From positions 4,526,001 to 4,590,000 of the forward strand of contig NZ_CP150170.1 of the NCBI RefSeq assembly GCF_037963865.1: DNA of 64,000 nt. Reading direction: 5' to 3'. Below are positions 26,778 to 35,817 of the stretch, piece after piece; position 1 is the stretch's first letter, and the number at the start of each line of letters is the position of its first letter. The translations under genes were made by a program, and so were the position numbers. The notes beneath the pieces are model-generated. The model was given only the letters and a program-made list of their open reading frames with translations, ran no database searches and was not told the DNA's origin. Source of the DNA: Paenibacillus sp. FSL R10-2734. Its GTDB lineage: Bacteria; Bacillota; Bacilli; Paenibacillales; Paenibacillaceae.

Positions 26778-26820
26778 AAGAAAGAACCGGTGCGATTGAC
26801 CGGCTCTTTCTTGTTTTTTG
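26778..26820. terminator. Intrinsic terminator after the DUF421 gene
   Basis: A 14-bp stem with one mismatch (26778-26791 with 26799-26812, AAGAAAGAACCGGT). The minus-strand tail is moderately T-rich; the plus-strand tail GTTTTTTG is stronger. Confidence 0.75.
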
Positions 26821-26838
26821 TATGAGGTTTGTAGTAAA

Positions 26839-27699
26839 CTAATTTTGGATTAACGGTTTCAAGACTTTAAGTGAAGCTTGCAATTGCTCAGAACATTGTT
26901 CATACATTTTTTTAGCTTTTTCGTTCTCTGTCGACAAACTGAACATTTCCAAATCAGCCTCACATTTTTTCAGCAAAGCATATAATTGTGGCTTATCTTG
27001 CGGTTGTGGAACTTTAAAGTTATCAGCGTACAAATCGACCGTAAGCTCACCGTAAGAATCAACTTGACCTAGGAATACGTTCTCGACGGTTAACCCCATT
27101 TTTTCTAAAACTCCATCAAGCCAGCTGCGAGTCAGATTTAATGTATCCAAAGGTTTATCTAATACTTTCCCATCCATAATGACGACTTGTGACTCTTTTT
27201 CTGGAGCAACCTTAATTCCAAGATGTTTAGGTGTTAGGGGTTGATTCTCCCTCTTGAGCAGAACATTAATCGCTCCATCAGACTCCATTATCGCAAATTC
27301 CACTTCAGATATATTGAATACATCTTTTTTACGTAGCTCTTCTAATAATTCATCTGTTGTTAAACGTTCCTTTTTCATATGATCTTCGAGTATTTTTCCG
27401 TCCTTAATAAGTACAGTGGACTTAAAATCAATGAAGTCTCTTGCTTTTTTACTCTTCATCTGAAGATATTCAATCCCTAAAGAACAAGCGACCCATACAG
27501 CCAGTGCAATGAGTCCTAGATGCCAATGCTTATCCGTATCCAAAGAAATATAGGCGGCTAAGCTGCCGACGGTTATCCCCGTAATATATTCGAAGAACGA
27601 AAGCTGCGATACTTGTCTCTTCCCCAGTAATTTAGTTAATAAGAAAAGCACAACCACAGCAAAGAGCGTTCGTACTACAACCTCCAACCACTCCGGCAT
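26839..27699 (-). CDS. DUF421 (YetF-like) membrane protein with a DUF1657-like tail
   Basis: A 286-residue protein: three N-terminal helices and the DUF421/YetF core (LGKRQVSQLSFFEYITGI near residue 25, then STVLIKDGKI and FLGQVDSYGELTVDLYAD). DUF421 proteins of spore formers are inner spore membrane proteins, often encoded with SpoVA2mob and DUF1657 proteins. The last ~48 residues (239-286) extend past the usual end and align without gaps to the neighbouring free DUF1657 protein (15 identities in 33 by hand). ATG used; a GTG codon immediately before it is an alternative, with GGAGG upstream of both. Confidence 0.9.
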   Translation of the reverse strand: MPEWLEVVVRTLFAVVVLFLLTKLLGKRQVSQLSFFEYITGITVGSLAAYISLDTDKHWHLGLIALAVWVACSLGIEYLQMKSKKARDFIDFKSTVLIKDGKILEDHMKKERLTTDELLEELRKKDVFNISEVEFAIMESDGAINVLLKRENQPLTPKHLGIKVAPEKESQVVIMDGKVLDKPLDTLNLTRSWLDGVLEKMGLTVENVFLGQVDSYGELTVDLYADNFKVPQPQDKPQLYALLKKCEADLEMFSLSTENEKAKKMYEQCSEQLQASLKVLKPLIQN

Positions 27700-27908
27700 C
27701 ACAATTTTCCTCCTTTTTTTGAATCAACCCTTGTTTATTAACACTCATTATTTGTCAAAAAAGGTTCATTCAATCCGGAATCTCACTACTTATTTATGGA
27801 AATTGATTTACAAGAAATGCTTGTATTTTTTTCCTGCATAACAAAAGTGGCAGTTGAGGACAATAGGAAGCGTCATGCTAAAAATTTGAATTTGAGGAGA
27901 GAAACCTA

Positions 27909-28115
27909 ATGACAGTAGCCTCACAAGTGAAAACATGCTTATCTTCTTTAAAGGGTGCGCAAGCAAGCCTTGAGCAATTTGCACTAGAGACACAAAACGA
28001 AAGTGCAAAAACTCTGTTTACAAATGCAGCTGAGCAGACTCAACAAATCGTAACACAGGTTGAAAATCGGGTAACCGAATTAGAGTCTGAAGAACCTCAA
28101 TACAAAGGCTTCTAG
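27909..28115 (+). CDS. DUF1657 small spore-associated protein
   Basis: A 68-residue, mostly helical, Gln/Glu-rich protein matching DUF1657 (pattern SLKGAQASLEQFALET then AKTLFTNAAEQ). GAGGAGAG precedes the ATG at good spacing and a strong terminator follows, so it is a real small gene. It is transcribed divergently from the DUF421 gene whose tail it resembles. DUF1657 proteins are found with DUF421/SpoVA2mob genes in spore formers; molecular function is unknown. Confidence 0.88.
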   Translation: MTVASQVKTCLSSLKGAQASLEQFALETQNESAKTLFTNAAEQTQQIVTQVENRVTELESEEPQYKGF

Positions 28116-28132
28116 CTATTACTTGAAAATCA

Positions 28133-28177
28133 AAGGGGTCTCAAAGCTAGCAATAACTAGCTTTGAGACCCCTTCGT
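28133..28177. terminator. Strong bidirectional terminator
   Basis: A perfect 18-bp stem (28133-28150 with 28157-28174, AAGGGGTCTCAAAGCTAG) and 6-base loop between the DUF1657 gene and the converging sensor kinase. Confidence 0.85.
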
Positions 28178-28199
28178 TACAATATAACTACAATATCGC

Positions 28200-29948
28200 T
28201 TACTTTCTTTTCTTGGCAGGGATCAGGATTTGAACCGAAGTGCCAATTCCAACACGACTAAAAATAGTTACGCCATACTCCGGTCCATATTGCAGTTTAA
28301 TACGCTGATCCACATTACGTACCCCATAACCTGTGTTTGTGTGACCCTTAGAATCAAAGATTTGATCAATACGTTCCTGCCTGATCCCTATACCATCATC
28401 AATGATACGGAACAGAATATTATCGCCCTCCATACGGCCAACAATGCGTAGATGAATGTGATCGCCGCACCAAGCATGCTTCAGCACGTTCTCGATAAAT
28501 GGTTGTAGAATCAGTTTAATCGTCTCATAAGGCCAGATCGCTGTATCAAAATCAAACATAACCTCCAAGCGGTCGCCGTATTTAATTTTCTGAATTTCTA
28601 AATATGCGTTTGCTTGCTCAATTTCAGTTGGAACCGGAATCATCGTACGTCCTTCATTAAGCGTTAGGCGATAAAACTTCGCTAATTCCAGTACCATCTT
28701 CTGCAGCTTCTCATTTTGACCAAACTTGGCTAATTGAATAATAGACGACAAAGTATTGTACAGGAAATGTGGATTAATTTGCGATTGTAGGATTTCAAGC
28801 TCTGCTTCCTTCTTCTGAAGCTGCGTCAAATATACCTCTTTAATCAACATATCGATATTCTCACCCATATCATTCAGCGCGGTTGCTATTTGAGAGAATT
28901 CATCCTTACCTCGATATTTAATACGTTTGTGAAGATCACCTTCCCGATAGGCATTAAGCACATATACGAACTTATTAATCCGAATCGAAAAATAACGGGA
29001 GATAAATATGCCCACGAAGCTAAAGACTACACAACATATTAGACACATTAAAATAATAAACAGACGTACCTTCATTGCATCCTTTTCAAGGATTGCAATC
29101 GGAACAAGCGCGACTAATTGCCATGCTTGGTTAGCAACCATAACCGTTTCTTTAATCGTCAGGTAATTCTTATTTAACTCGGCTTCATTAGTATAGTTCT
29201 CCGGTAGTTCACCCGATTGATACATCGTTTTTCCGAACTCGTTTTTTATAATTAGATTACTACCTTTTCCTATCTTCGTATAATTGACACTGTCAAATAG
29301 ATCTGGAATTCTTACATTAATCCGCAGGAACCCAATCTCCTTTGGCTTAAGAGGTTCGTATGTATCAATTAATCTACGGAGCAACGAGATGCGATTATTC
29401 TCTACATCGCTCTCAATCTGCCACCATTTCATAGTTTCAGCGTATTTTTCAGTTGGAAAATCATAATACCACGACTTCCCCTCAATCCGCTTCATGTGGT
29501 AAAGATGATAAAAGCTACTATTATCGAGATAGCCCTCAAGCGAATTCGAATAGATCTCAGGGATCGATTCATTCTTTAAGAATAGCGACATTCCAACCTT
29601 TATGCCTGTAGATTGAATAGCAACGTCCAGCTTCGGAAGTACCTTTTTAGACATCCGATCGTAATTTTCCCAGCCTTCCTCATAGCTTCGTAGATTCCGA
29701 TAGAAATCAAAATCACTATATAATTGCGTTGAAATTCGAGTAACTTCGTCCATTTTATAATCAATATTGTCACGAATCTGCAATAACGTTCCTTTAATAT
29801 TCGTATTGATATGCTCTCGCAATGATTCATTATACATGGAATGAGAGACGAACCCGATCAGGGATATGGGAATAATAATAAAAAACATATAGGTCAGCAT
29901 TAATTTATACCCAATCGGCACGTACTTATGTCTTCTTCGTTTGTTCAT
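28200..29948 (-). CDS. Sensor histidine kinase, YesM family
   Basis: A 582-residue kinase: helix near residues 12-35, an extracellular dCache-like sensor of about 250 residues, helix near 300-322, HAMP (SIRINKFVYVLNAYREGDLHKRI), His_kinase domain with phospho-His in QINPHFLYNTLSSI, and HATPase_c (LILQPFIENVLKHAW, DDGIGI, GYGVRNVDQRI). It pairs with the YesN-type regulator 15 bases upstream. YesMN systems of Paenibacillus typically control adjacent oligosaccharide or glycan importers, so the LplAB-like transporter is the expected target. Confidence 0.94.
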   Translation of the reverse strand: MNKRRRHKYVPIGYKLMLTYMFFIIIPISLIGFVSHSMYNESLREHINTNIKGTLLQIRDNIDYKMDEVTRISTQLYSDFDFYRNLRSYEEGWENYDRMSKKVLPKLDVAIQSTGIKVGMSLFLKNESIPEIYSNSLEGYLDNSSFYHLYHMKRIEGKSWYYDFPTEKYAETMKWWQIESDVENNRISLLRRLIDTYEPLKPKEIGFLRINVRIPDLFDSVNYTKIGKGSNLIIKNEFGKTMYQSGELPENYTNEAELNKNYLTIKETVMVANQAWQLVALVPIAILEKDAMKVRLFIILMCLICCVVFSFVGIFISRYFSIRINKFVYVLNAYREGDLHKRIKYRGKDEFSQIATALNDMGENIDMLIKEVYLTQLQKKEAELEILQSQINPHFLYNTLSSIIQLAKFGQNEKLQKMVLELAKFYRLTLNEGRTMIPVPTEIEQANAYLEIQKIKYGDRLEVMFDFDTAIWPYETIKLILQPFIENVLKHAWCGDHIHLRIVGRMEGDNILFRIIDDGIGIRQERIDQIFDSKGHTNTGYGVRNVDQRIKLQYGPEYGVTIFSRVGIGTSVQILIPAKKRK

Positions 29949-29963
29949 TGAACTTCATTCCCT

Positions 29964-31544
29964 TCACTTGTCGCGCTTACGATACTCCATAGGTGTCATA
30001 CCATATGCCTCTTTGAACTGTTTACTGAAGTAAGGGAGATAACGATAGCCTACTTGGCTCGCGATTTCATAGATTTTACACTTCGGATCTTTCAAAAGCT
30101 TGCCTGCTTGTTCCATTCGAAGCTGATTGAGTACTTCACTGAACGTTTTCCCTGTCTCCTCTTTGAATAGATAACCTAAATAGTTCGGTGAGAAAGAGAA
30201 CTGCTGTGCAATATCTTTAAGCGTAAAGTTATCACTCATCCTGTCCTTCATCGTTTGGATGATTTCTCTAATCAATTTATGGTTCACTGAATCTGATTTA
30301 CTACGCAGGTACTCGGAGATCTCAAACGTTTTGAGTACAAGCCACGAGCGTATATCACTGATCGTATCGAATTGGTGTAGAACATCTAAACTATGTATCT
30401 CCATACCTAAAATCTCAAATAAATCCTCACTCACATCTTTCAACTGCTGATCCAGCTTCCAAATGATATACATTGCCAGATTATGAATAGTGAATTTGGA
30501 TCTTAAACTACTTACAGAGCGGAACAGCTTGTCGATCTCATCATAAATAAGAACTAACTCATATTCTTTCATCGCTTTAAACAGCGTATCCATGCGGGTA
30601 TCTAGCATACGAGCATCGATCATTCCAGGCTCGCTACTTACGGTTTCATACATAATAAGATTGCCTTTGCCAATAAACATCTTTCCGTCCACAGCTTCCA
30701 TTGCTTGTCGATAGGAAATGTGGACTTGTTCCATTGCAAACGTTGGTTTACCAACACCCACGGTCATTGTCACTGGGAACTTCGCGCGAATCAAGGCGTA
30801 AATATCTTCAAAAAACTTATCCATTTCCTTTTCGTTTACCAATAACGCGATCCGATAGGACGATACCTTGTAGCAATGTGGCATACCATGCTTCTGACCA
30901 ATTCTATTCACTTCATAAAGAAAGTCCTTGGCCATTTGATGTTTTGAAAGATTATCCTGTCCTTGTAGCCAGTTGAAATAGTCAAGCTCCAAGACGGCTA
31001 CACGAATAGGCCATTCCAGCTTATCTAGACCGTATGATTTAACAAGCGTCAACATTCCAGCCTGGCTCTCCCCCTCCCATTCCCCTTCAAACAAGCGTAT
31101 CAACAAATCATTTTTAGCCATAGGAATCATATGCTGATAGGCTTCTTCGACGTCACGACGTTTACGTTCATCGTCCAAATCCTGCCTTACTTTCTGAAGT
31201 GCAGCAATGAGTTCATTGTCATCCATTGGCTTAAGGACATAACTATATGCCTTTAGTGACAGCGCTTGCTTAACATAGCTGAAATCTTGGTAACCGCTTA
31301 CAAAGATCACACGTATATCCTTTTTTTTCTCTATGGCAATTCTGGCCAGCTCTAGACCCGACATATTCGGCATATTCACATCACTAACGATAATATCAAT
31401 AACACGCTGTTCTAAAATATCGCACGCAGTAAATGCGTTATTCGCTGTCTCCACAACTTCCATACCAAGCTCTTTCCAAGGAATGAATTGTCTCATACCT
31501 TCTAGATCCAGCATCTCATCGTCTACTAATAATACGTTGTACAT
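29964..31544 (-). CDS. Response regulator with AraC-type output, YesN family
   Basis: A 526-residue regulator: receiver domain (1-~125) with phospho-Asp in IIVSDVNMPNMSG near residue 55 and Lys in VLKPMDD; a long middle region (~130-420) with a GGDEF-like relic fold; and a C-terminal AraC double HTH (FTLKDIAQQFSFSPNYLGYLFKEE, IYEIASQVGYRYLPYFSKQF). I start at the ATG with GGGGG eight bases upstream; the TTG two codons before it is too close to that SD. Cotranscribed with the kinase. Confidence 0.94.
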   Translation of the reverse strand: MYNVLLVDDEMLDLEGMRQFIPWKELGMEVVETANNAFTACDILEQRVIDIIVSDVNMPNMSGLELARIAIEKKKDIRVIFVSGYQDFSYVKQALSLKAYSYVLKPMDDNELIAALQKVRQDLDDERKRRDVEEAYQHMIPMAKNDLLIRLFEGEWEGESQAGMLTLVKSYGLDKLEWPIRVAVLELDYFNWLQGQDNLSKHQMAKDFLYEVNRIGQKHGMPHCYKVSSYRIALLVNEKEMDKFFEDIYALIRAKFPVTMTVGVGKPTFAMEQVHISYRQAMEAVDGKMFIGKGNLIMYETVSSEPGMIDARMLDTRMDTLFKAMKEYELVLIYDEIDKLFRSVSSLRSKFTIHNLAMYIIWKLDQQLKDVSEDLFEILGMEIHSLDVLHQFDTISDIRSWLVLKTFEISEYLRSKSDSVNHKLIREIIQTMKDRMSDNFTLKDIAQQFSFSPNYLGYLFKEETGKTFSEVLNQLRMEQAGKLLKDPKCKIYEIASQVGYRYLPYFSKQFKEAYGMTPMEYRKRDK

Positions 31545-31668
31545 CCACAAGTCCCCCTTTGAAATGCATTAAATCCATTCCTCAAAATTCTACCATTACG
31601 CTTTTCCAGTATACCATTCATTAATTTGTCTATCAGCTTATAAACAATGAGTCATATGAATAGAACGT

Positions 31669-31701
31669 AAAAACGAAGGCTTGCCTAGTAGCAAACCTTC
31701 G
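31669..31701 (-). terminator. Intrinsic terminator after the solute-binding protein gene
   Basis: Stem CGAAGGCTTGC/GCAAACCTTCG (31674-31684 with 31691-31701, one mismatch), with TTTTTAC on the minus strand. It separates the importer operon from the two-component genes downstream. Confidence 0.8.
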
Positions 31702-31713
31702 AATTACTAATTA

Positions 31714-33405
31714 TTATTTTCCTAAAGCTTTTTTGTTCTCAGTCCATACTTTTGTAACATAATCAAGGAATTTCTCATATCCAACCTTCATGGAATCATC
31801 ATGTGCTTTATCAAGAATGGCTAAAGCTTCAGCATCAGTTTTTGCATACATTGATTTCGCTCTAGCTGTCAGCCAGATATCTCTGACGCTTTGTCTGATA
31901 ATACCTTCTTCACTGTCTGGAGCCGGATCCCAATTTAGGAACTCCGTAAAGTCACCTTGCGAAGCCCATGTTACTTCCATCTGCCAACGGTTACTAAAGT
32001 CAATCTTGTCAGCTGGAAGGGTTTGCAACATCATTTTCTTCGTATTATCCAAGAAAACCGTGTTTCCTACCCATACCAAGTCACCAGCCTTGCCGCTAAT
32101 TTCAGACAATGCTTCTGGCTCATTTAGATATTTATCTTTATTAAATTTAGGAGTAAGTCCATCTGCTTCAAATCCATCCCAATAAGCGTCTGGTCCTGGA
32201 GGACCCCAGTTAAGCACCATCGAACCTTCTGCACCTGTCATCCAGTCAAGCATAGCGAACACAGCTTCAGGATTTTTAGCGTTTTTAGTGATTGTAGCAA
32301 CGTTCCAGCCTAACTGATTGTACGTTCCTGGAGTAATCTTACTTTGATCCAAGCCCGGTTTGTAGATTGGTTTAATAAACATATAACCATCTTCCGGATT
32401 GTTCTTCTTCATCTCTTCGTCAGCAGTAGCGAGCAGCTTCATCGGATCGAAAGTCGCAATAACAGCAAACTTGCCATTCATCGCTTTCTCTCTGATTTGG
32501 TCTTCTGTTTGGGTATTCGCATCCTGTGTCATTAGTTTCTCACGCATTAATTTGGCACCAAAAACAACGGACTCACGGAAACCTTCATCTTTGTAAATGG
32601 AAGCCATTTTGTCGCCATCAGGAACTGCGTATATTCTAGTATACGAAAGGTTATTCTCTTTAAAAGAGGAGAACAACTGATCAATACCGTTACCATCTTT
32701 CGCTAAGCCTGTCTCGAACGGTATAACGTCAGGGAACTTTGCTTTAACTGCATTTAAGTAAGCATACAAATCATCCGTAGTCTCTAGCTTAGGAGAACCG
32801 AGTTCTTTGTAAATCTTCTTATTGATAGCATAACCAGCATTTCCGTTAGGTTGTGTTGTATAGTAATTCGGCAGCTGATAGATTTTCCCATCAGGGGAAC
32901 GAAGCAATTCCAAATGTCCAGCTGTTAAGTACTTTTTAAAGTTTGGATATTTATCAATGTATTCATCCAAAGGAACTAGCATATCCGCTTGACGAAGACG
33001 CTCTACGTCAGCACCTTTCTCCGTCCACACAATATCAGGTAGCTCGTTACCAACGATCATCGTTTGCAGCTTTTGAGCGTTATTACCACCAGAGCTAATT
33101 CCAGTAACATTGATTTTCAAATTATCTAATATCCATTTGGAGGCAGCATCTTTGCCCCATTTCGGCATTTGATACCAGCCGTAGTTCCCGTAGAAAGATA
33201 CTTCAAGCGGTTCTTTCCCTAACTCATACAAGTCTGCCGCTGGAGCTTCAGTTGCTGCTGTGTTAACAGCTGTCCCTCCTTCTTTCGCTGGTTCAGCAGT
33301 TGCAGCTGGAGCGCTTGAATTGTTGCCGCCGCCACAGCCTGCCACCACAGTCGTCAATAGCAAGGTAGACATCATACCGAGAAGCATCTTTCTATTAGTC
33401 TTCAA
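31714..33405 (-). CDS. Extracellular solute-binding lipoprotein (LplA-like)
   Basis: A 563-residue substrate-binding protein of a carbohydrate ABC importer: lipoprotein signal with lipobox VVAGC giving Cys24, an Ala/Thr/Glu linker, then a family 1-type solute-binding fold (IVWTEKGADVERLRQADMLVPLDEYIDKYPN is the recognisable early segment). I use a TTG start that has AAAGGGG eight bases upstream, because it gives a normal lipoprotein signal; a TTG 36 bases earlier has no SD. LplA-type proteins bind complex oligosaccharides. No ATPase is encoded here, so a shared MsmX-like ATPase elsewhere is expected. Confidence 0.92.
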   Translation of the reverse strand: MKTNRKMLLGMMSTLLLTTVVAGCGGGNNSSAPAATAEPAKEGGTAVNTAATEAPAADLYELGKEPLEVSFYGNYGWYQMPKWGKDAASKWILDNLKINVTGISSGGNNAQKLQTMIVGNELPDIVWTEKGADVERLRQADMLVPLDEYIDKYPNFKKYLTAGHLELLRSPDGKIYQLPNYYTTQPNGNAGYAINKKIYKELGSPKLETTDDLYAYLNAVKAKFPDVIPFETGLAKDGNGIDQLFSSFKENNLSYTRIYAVPDGDKMASIYKDEGFRESVVFGAKLMREKLMTQDANTQTEDQIREKAMNGKFAVIATFDPMKLLATADEEMKKNNPEDGYMFIKPIYKPGLDQSKITPGTYNQLGWNVATITKNAKNPEAVFAMLDWMTGAEGSMVLNWGPPGPDAYWDGFEADGLTPKFNKDKYLNEPEALSEISGKAGDLVWVGNTVFLDNTKKMMLQTLPADKIDFSNRWQMEVTWASQGDFTEFLNWDPAPDSEEGIIRQSVRDIWLTARAKSMYAKTDAEALAILDKAHDDSMKVGYEKFLDYVTKVWTENKKALGK

Positions 33406-33477
33406 TGTATTTTCCCCTTTCAATTTGTAATCTATGTTCAAAGCAATATGCTCTAAACTCCCTCTAATTCTATCATC

Positions 33478-34374
33478 CTACTCTTTCAATGATCCGACTA
33501 AGACCCCTTTAACGAAGAATCTCTGTAGGAATGGATACACACATACAATCGGAATGGTTGCAACCATGATCGTAGCCATCGTTAATGACTTCGACGTTAT
33601 TTTCTTGGCAGAGTTAATATGCGCAATGGAACTTGCATCTACATTAGACAGCTGTTCTGAAGCAATATTAGAGAACAATATCTGTCTCAAGATGGTCTGA
33701 ATCGGCATTAACTCCTCTTTCGTAATGTAAATACTCGCTACGAACCACTCATTCCAATGATTTACTGCTGTGAACAAAGATAACGTTGCGATAACAGGGC
33801 CGGACAGTGGAAGTACGATGCGAAGAAAAGTTCCCCAGTAACCGCAGCCATCAATCTTCGCTGACTCCTCCAAGCCTTGTGGAAGACCTTGAAAGAAGGT
33901 GCGAAATATGATCATATTCCATACACTAACTAGTGCGGGAATAATAAACACCCAAAATGAGTTGAAGAGACCTAAGCTTCTGATTAGCATGTATGACGGA
34001 ATGAGTCCCCCTCCGAAATACATTGTAATGATACACATAATCATGTAGTATTTGCGACCCATTAATTCACGCTTCGACATCCCATAAGCAAATATCGAAG
34101 TGGCCAATATCGCTGTTACTGTACCAACTACCGTTCGCAATGTAGCAATAACGAATCCACCCATTAAACGAGAATCTTCAAATACGATCTTATAATTCTC
34201 AAGCGTGAACTCTCGGACCCAGAAAGTAATTCCACCTTTGGAAGTATCCATTCCCTCATTAAAAGAAATCACAAGTGAATTCCAAAATGGATAAAACGCA
34301 GAGAATGCTAGTAAGGTCAAGAACACATATATGAATCCAATAAATATTCGGTCTCCTATGTTAGTACGTTTCAT
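33478..34374 (-). CDS. Carbohydrate ABC permease, YtcP/MalG type
   Basis: A 298-residue permease with six membrane helices and the EAA loop (ESAKIDGCGYWGTFLRIVLPLS near residue 185) that contacts the ATPase. The C-terminal FVKGVLVGSLKE is diagnostic of the YtcP subgroup, the standard partner of LplB-type permeases. It sits between the LplB-like permease and the binding protein, the usual order for this transporter type. Confidence 0.94.
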   Translation of the reverse strand: MKRTNIGDRIFIGFIYVFLTLLAFSAFYPFWNSLVISFNEGMDTSKGGITFWVREFTLENYKIVFEDSRLMGGFVIATLRTVVGTVTAILATSIFAYGMSKRELMGRKYYMIMCIITMYFGGGLIPSYMLIRSLGLFNSFWVFIIPALVSVWNMIIFRTFFQGLPQGLEESAKIDGCGYWGTFLRIVLPLSGPVIATLSLFTAVNHWNEWFVASIYITKEELMPIQTILRQILFSNIASEQLSNVDASSIAHINSAKKITSKSLTMATIMVATIPIVCVYPFLQRFFVKGVLVGSLKE

Positions 34375-34403
34375 AGTTCAGTCCCCCTATATTGAGTAAT
34401 TCA

Positions 34404-35372
34404 TTACCACAAGCTGTTTCCTGCTCTTCTGGCAATGAAATTTGCAAAGGTAAGTAATGTCACACTGATAACGGCCTTGAACAATCCGATAGCAGTCGCA
34501 TAGGAGTACCTGAAGTTATCTATACCGACACGTACAACATATACATCAACTGAATCTGATACCTCTCGTAGAGCCGGATTGGAAGCAAGGATCAAAATAT
34601 CTTCAAATCCTGCATTCACCAGATTACCGATTGCCAGAATCATAAAGATGATTACAACTGGCATAATGGAAGGCAACGTAATCAAATATATCTGTTTAAA
34701 GCGACTTGCACCATCCATCGAAGCAGCTTCGTATAAATGCGGGTCAATACCAGCAATGGCGGCTAAGTAGACGATTGAGGCAAACCCAATTTCCTTCCAT
34801 ACATTGGTTGTAACTAGAATGCCCCAGAAATATTCTGTCATCGAAAGGAAGTTAATCGGTTCATCAATAAATTTCAATTTCTCAAGCAGCATATTTATAC
34901 TGCCGTTATCTACGGATAGCATCGATGTAACCATTGAGCCGATAACCACCCAAGATAAGAAGTGAGGCAAGTATGTAACTGTCTGAATAACCCGTTTGAA
35001 GAACATCTTACGAACTTCATTCAGCATTAACGCTAAAATAATCGGTGCAGGAAATCCAAAACAGAATTTCAGTAAGCTGATTATGATTGTATTTTTCATA
35101 ACCACTTCAAATTCAGGAGCATTAAAGAAGTAAATAAAGTGCTTTAATCCAACCCAATCACTGCTAATAAAGCTATTACCTAACTTGTAATCTTGAAAAG
35201 CTATAAGAATACCGTACATGGGGATATAGGCAAAAATAAAAACTAGAACGAGTGCTGGCAATACCATAAGCTGTAGATCTATTTGCTTAAAAAAGCGTCT
35301 TATCCCACTAGTTCTTTGCTTGTCGAGATTCGGTCTTGATGTCTTGTCTGGTGCGACGCTTGCGTTCGCCAT
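34404..35372 (-). CDS. Carbohydrate ABC permease, LplB type
   Basis: A 322-residue permease with six helices after a ~35-residue cytoplasmic N-terminus, with the EAA loop YEAASMDGASRFKQIYLITLPS near residue 215 and the family hallmark IPMYGILIAFQDY near residue 50. First gene of the importer operon; the message then runs to the YtcP-type permease and binding protein. A cre-like site lies about 135 bases upstream, so CcpA control is likely. Confidence 0.94.
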   Translation of the reverse strand: MANASVAPDKTSRPNLDKQRTSGIRRFFKQIDLQLMVLPALVLVFIFAYIPMYGILIAFQDYKLGNSFISSDWVGLKHFIYFFNAPEFEVVMKNTIIISLLKFCFGFPAPIILALMLNEVRKMFFKRVIQTVTYLPHFLSWVVIGSMVTSMLSVDNGSINMLLEKLKFIDEPINFLSMTEYFWGILVTTNVWKEIGFASIVYLAAIAGIDPHLYEAASMDGASRFKQIYLITLPSIMPVVIIFMILAIGNLVNAGFEDILILASNPALREVSDSVDVYVVRVGIDNFRYSYATAIGLFKAVISVTLLTFANFIARRAGNSLW

Positions 35373-35503
35373 ATGTAAGTCCTCCTAAACCTAGATTCTT
35401 ATAATAAAGCAATGTTCATGGCCTTCTCTCTTTTATACAGCCCAAGCTCTCCTACTCTCCCTCCGTTGATTTGCAACTGCAACCTTATGAATTAATCTTA
35501 ATA

Positions 35504-35517
35504 TCTAAGCGCTTTCA
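35504..35517 (-). promoter_or_regulatory. cre-like CcpA site upstream of the sugar importer
   Basis: On the minus strand TGAAAGCGCTTAGA matches the catabolite-responsive element TGWAANCGNTNWCA at 13 of 14 positions. A TTGTCA hexamer lies about ten bases upstream, and a poor -10 overlaps the site end, so it may sit inside the promoter. Confidence 0.55.
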
Positions 35518-35657
35518 AAGGTATATGACAAAACAACTATTATTGATACTTTGACACTGTCTTGGGTATAGCTTGTTCTACGTCTGCTCCTCTAATGTTT
35601 CTTAAGTTCAAATGATCAAGGTACCTTTTGGTGGCCCATGAAAACTCCATATCGATT

Positions 35658-35700
35658 AACTGGCCCCTCTCCTCGTTATTTGAGGAAAGGGGCCAGTTTT
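35658..35700. terminator. Long GC-rich hairpin (terminator or leader RNA structure)
   Basis: Stem of about 17 pairs with one mismatch (35658-35674 with 35682-35698; outer arm AACTGGCCCCT). T-run TTTT on the plus strand only. It lies downstream of murI and upstream of the importer promoter, with no plus-strand gene leading into it. Confidence 0.55.
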
Positions 35701-35710
35701 GGTAATCCAT

Positions 35711-35757
35711 AAAACAAAGGCGAATACTCATTCCTAATTGGATGAAATTTCGCCTTT
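35711..35757 (-). terminator. Intrinsic terminator after murI
   Basis: Stem AAAGGCGAA/TTCGCCTTT (35716-35724 with 35749-35757) with a 24-base loop, then TGTTTTATGG on the minus strand. Confidence 0.55.
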
Positions 35758-35817
35758 ATCTATTTCAGGAGTCACTGCGATGAATAATTGGACTTATGGT
35801 CGCTGTTATCCGTATTA

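Larger units (their letters stand above)
35518..35817. other. Long intergenic region with two hairpins
   Basis: The 300 bases between the importer promoter and murI hold two inverted repeats (listed separately) and a 63-codon minus-strand frame that starts inside one hairpin, has no SD and is not credited. No other gene is seen. Confidence 0.5.

Noticed and set aside
27860..27900. Sigma-G promoter for the DUF1657 gene (CATGCTA near 27873)
   Set aside because: The -10 fits CATNNTA but no acceptable -35 lies 17-19 bases upstream.
35540..35731. 63-codon minus-strand frame between the importer and murI
   Set aside because: It starts inside the murI terminator stem, crosses the GC-rich hairpin and has no SD.
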